Source: Eubacterium sp. (GTDB lineage: Bacteria > Bacillota > Clostridia > Lachnospirales > Lachnospiraceae). Taken from it: DNA of 14,887 bases. The notes beneath the pieces were generated by a model that was not told where the DNA came from, did not search any database, and saw nothing but the letters and a program-made list of their open reading frames with translations. Position numbers and translations under genes: made by a program. The DNA lies in NCBI GenBank assembly GCA_003486385.1, contig DNFT01000129.1, positions 1 to 14,887 on the forward strand, read 5' to 3'. This document shows positions 14,812-14,887 of the stretch, piece after piece. Positions within the stretch are counted from its first letter, which is position 1, and each line of letters starts with the position of its first letter.

Positions 14812-14887
14812 CTTTTGGTAGAAGCTTAGATGTTCTTAGAACTCTGCTTAATACCTAGCCAAAAGCAGCACGGATGCTGCTTTTGAA
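14812..14887 (+). terminator. Terminator with overlapping upstream stem (attenuator-like)
   Basis: AAAAGCAGCA (14861-14870) pairs perfectly with TGCTGCTTTT (14875-14884) around CGGA, an intrinsic terminator readable on both strands. Upstream, CTTTTGG (14812-14818) can pair with CCAAAAG (14859-14865), which uses half of the terminator's left arm, so the two stems exclude each other. GTTCT/AGAAC forms a small dyad between them. It could simply end the c-di-GMP enzyme transcript, or be part of a regulated leader of a gene beyond the window. Confidence 0.65.

Noticed and set aside
14812..14866. tRNA-like fold with a 7-bp outer stem CTTTTGG/CCAAAAG
   Set aside because: It is only 55 bases long, has no T-arm GGTTCGA-like sequence, no proper anticodon arm and no CCA; better read as competing hairpins.

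Overview
The window looks like a chromosomal piece of a low-to-mid GC Gram-positive anaerobe, most likely a Lachnospiraceae-type Clostridium relative. This is inferred from the protein styles (iron alcohol dehydrogenase, D-Ala-D-Ala carboxypeptidase, Cache-GGDEF-EAL protein), strong GGAGG-type ribosome binding sites and TTGACA/TATAAT promoters. No rRNA, tRNA or CRISPR array is visible. I could not run searches, so family names rest on motifs.

Layout, left to right. (1) 1-53 is one arm of a 53-bp inverted repeat whose partner lies at 14741-14793. (2) 158-3314 (+): a MarR-type regulator with a palindromic operator at its promoter, an iron-dependent alcohol dehydrogenase and an aldehyde dehydrogenase, probably one operon for alcohol/aldehyde turnover. 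It ends at a hairpin terminator that works in both directions and faces a 49-codon small ORF on the minus strand. (3) 3589-5531 (-): an AT-rich two-gene cassette of an AAA ATPase (RloA/AbiLi-like) and an RloB/AbiLii-like protein. It is a probable phage-defence module, with a promoter bracketed by two identical palindromes. (4) 5677-7127 (-): trmB directly behind a HepT/MntA-type toxin-antitoxin pair. The antitoxin carries an N-terminal helix-turn-helix domain, and two operator-like repeats sit 31 bp apart on its promoter. (5) 7220-9139 (-): an unusual fusion of a GHMP sugar kinase with a sugar-1-phosphate nucleotidyltransferase. (6) 9140-9633: a long non-coding gap holding a 200-nt, nearly continuous imperfect hairpin. 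(7) 9634-11193 (+): a D-Ala-D-Ala carboxypeptidase with a C-terminal membrane anchor. Its stop codon abuts that of a convergent DEDDh exonuclease (11194-12156, -). (8) 12451-14682 (+): a membrane-bound c-di-GMP enzyme with a degenerate GGDEF and an intact EAL domain. (9) 14741-14887: the second 53-bp repeat arm, followed by an attenuator-like set of competing hairpins.

How the genes fit together: the middle of the window (3.4-7.2 kb) is an accessory, defence-type block around one housekeeping tRNA methyltransferase gene, which appears translationally coupled to the toxin gene. The flanks are metabolic, cell-wall and signalling genes. The least explained elements are the 200-nt hairpin before the carboxypeptidase gene, the paired palindromes of the RloAB-like operon, the 53-bp repeats, and the kinase-nucleotidyltransferase fusion.
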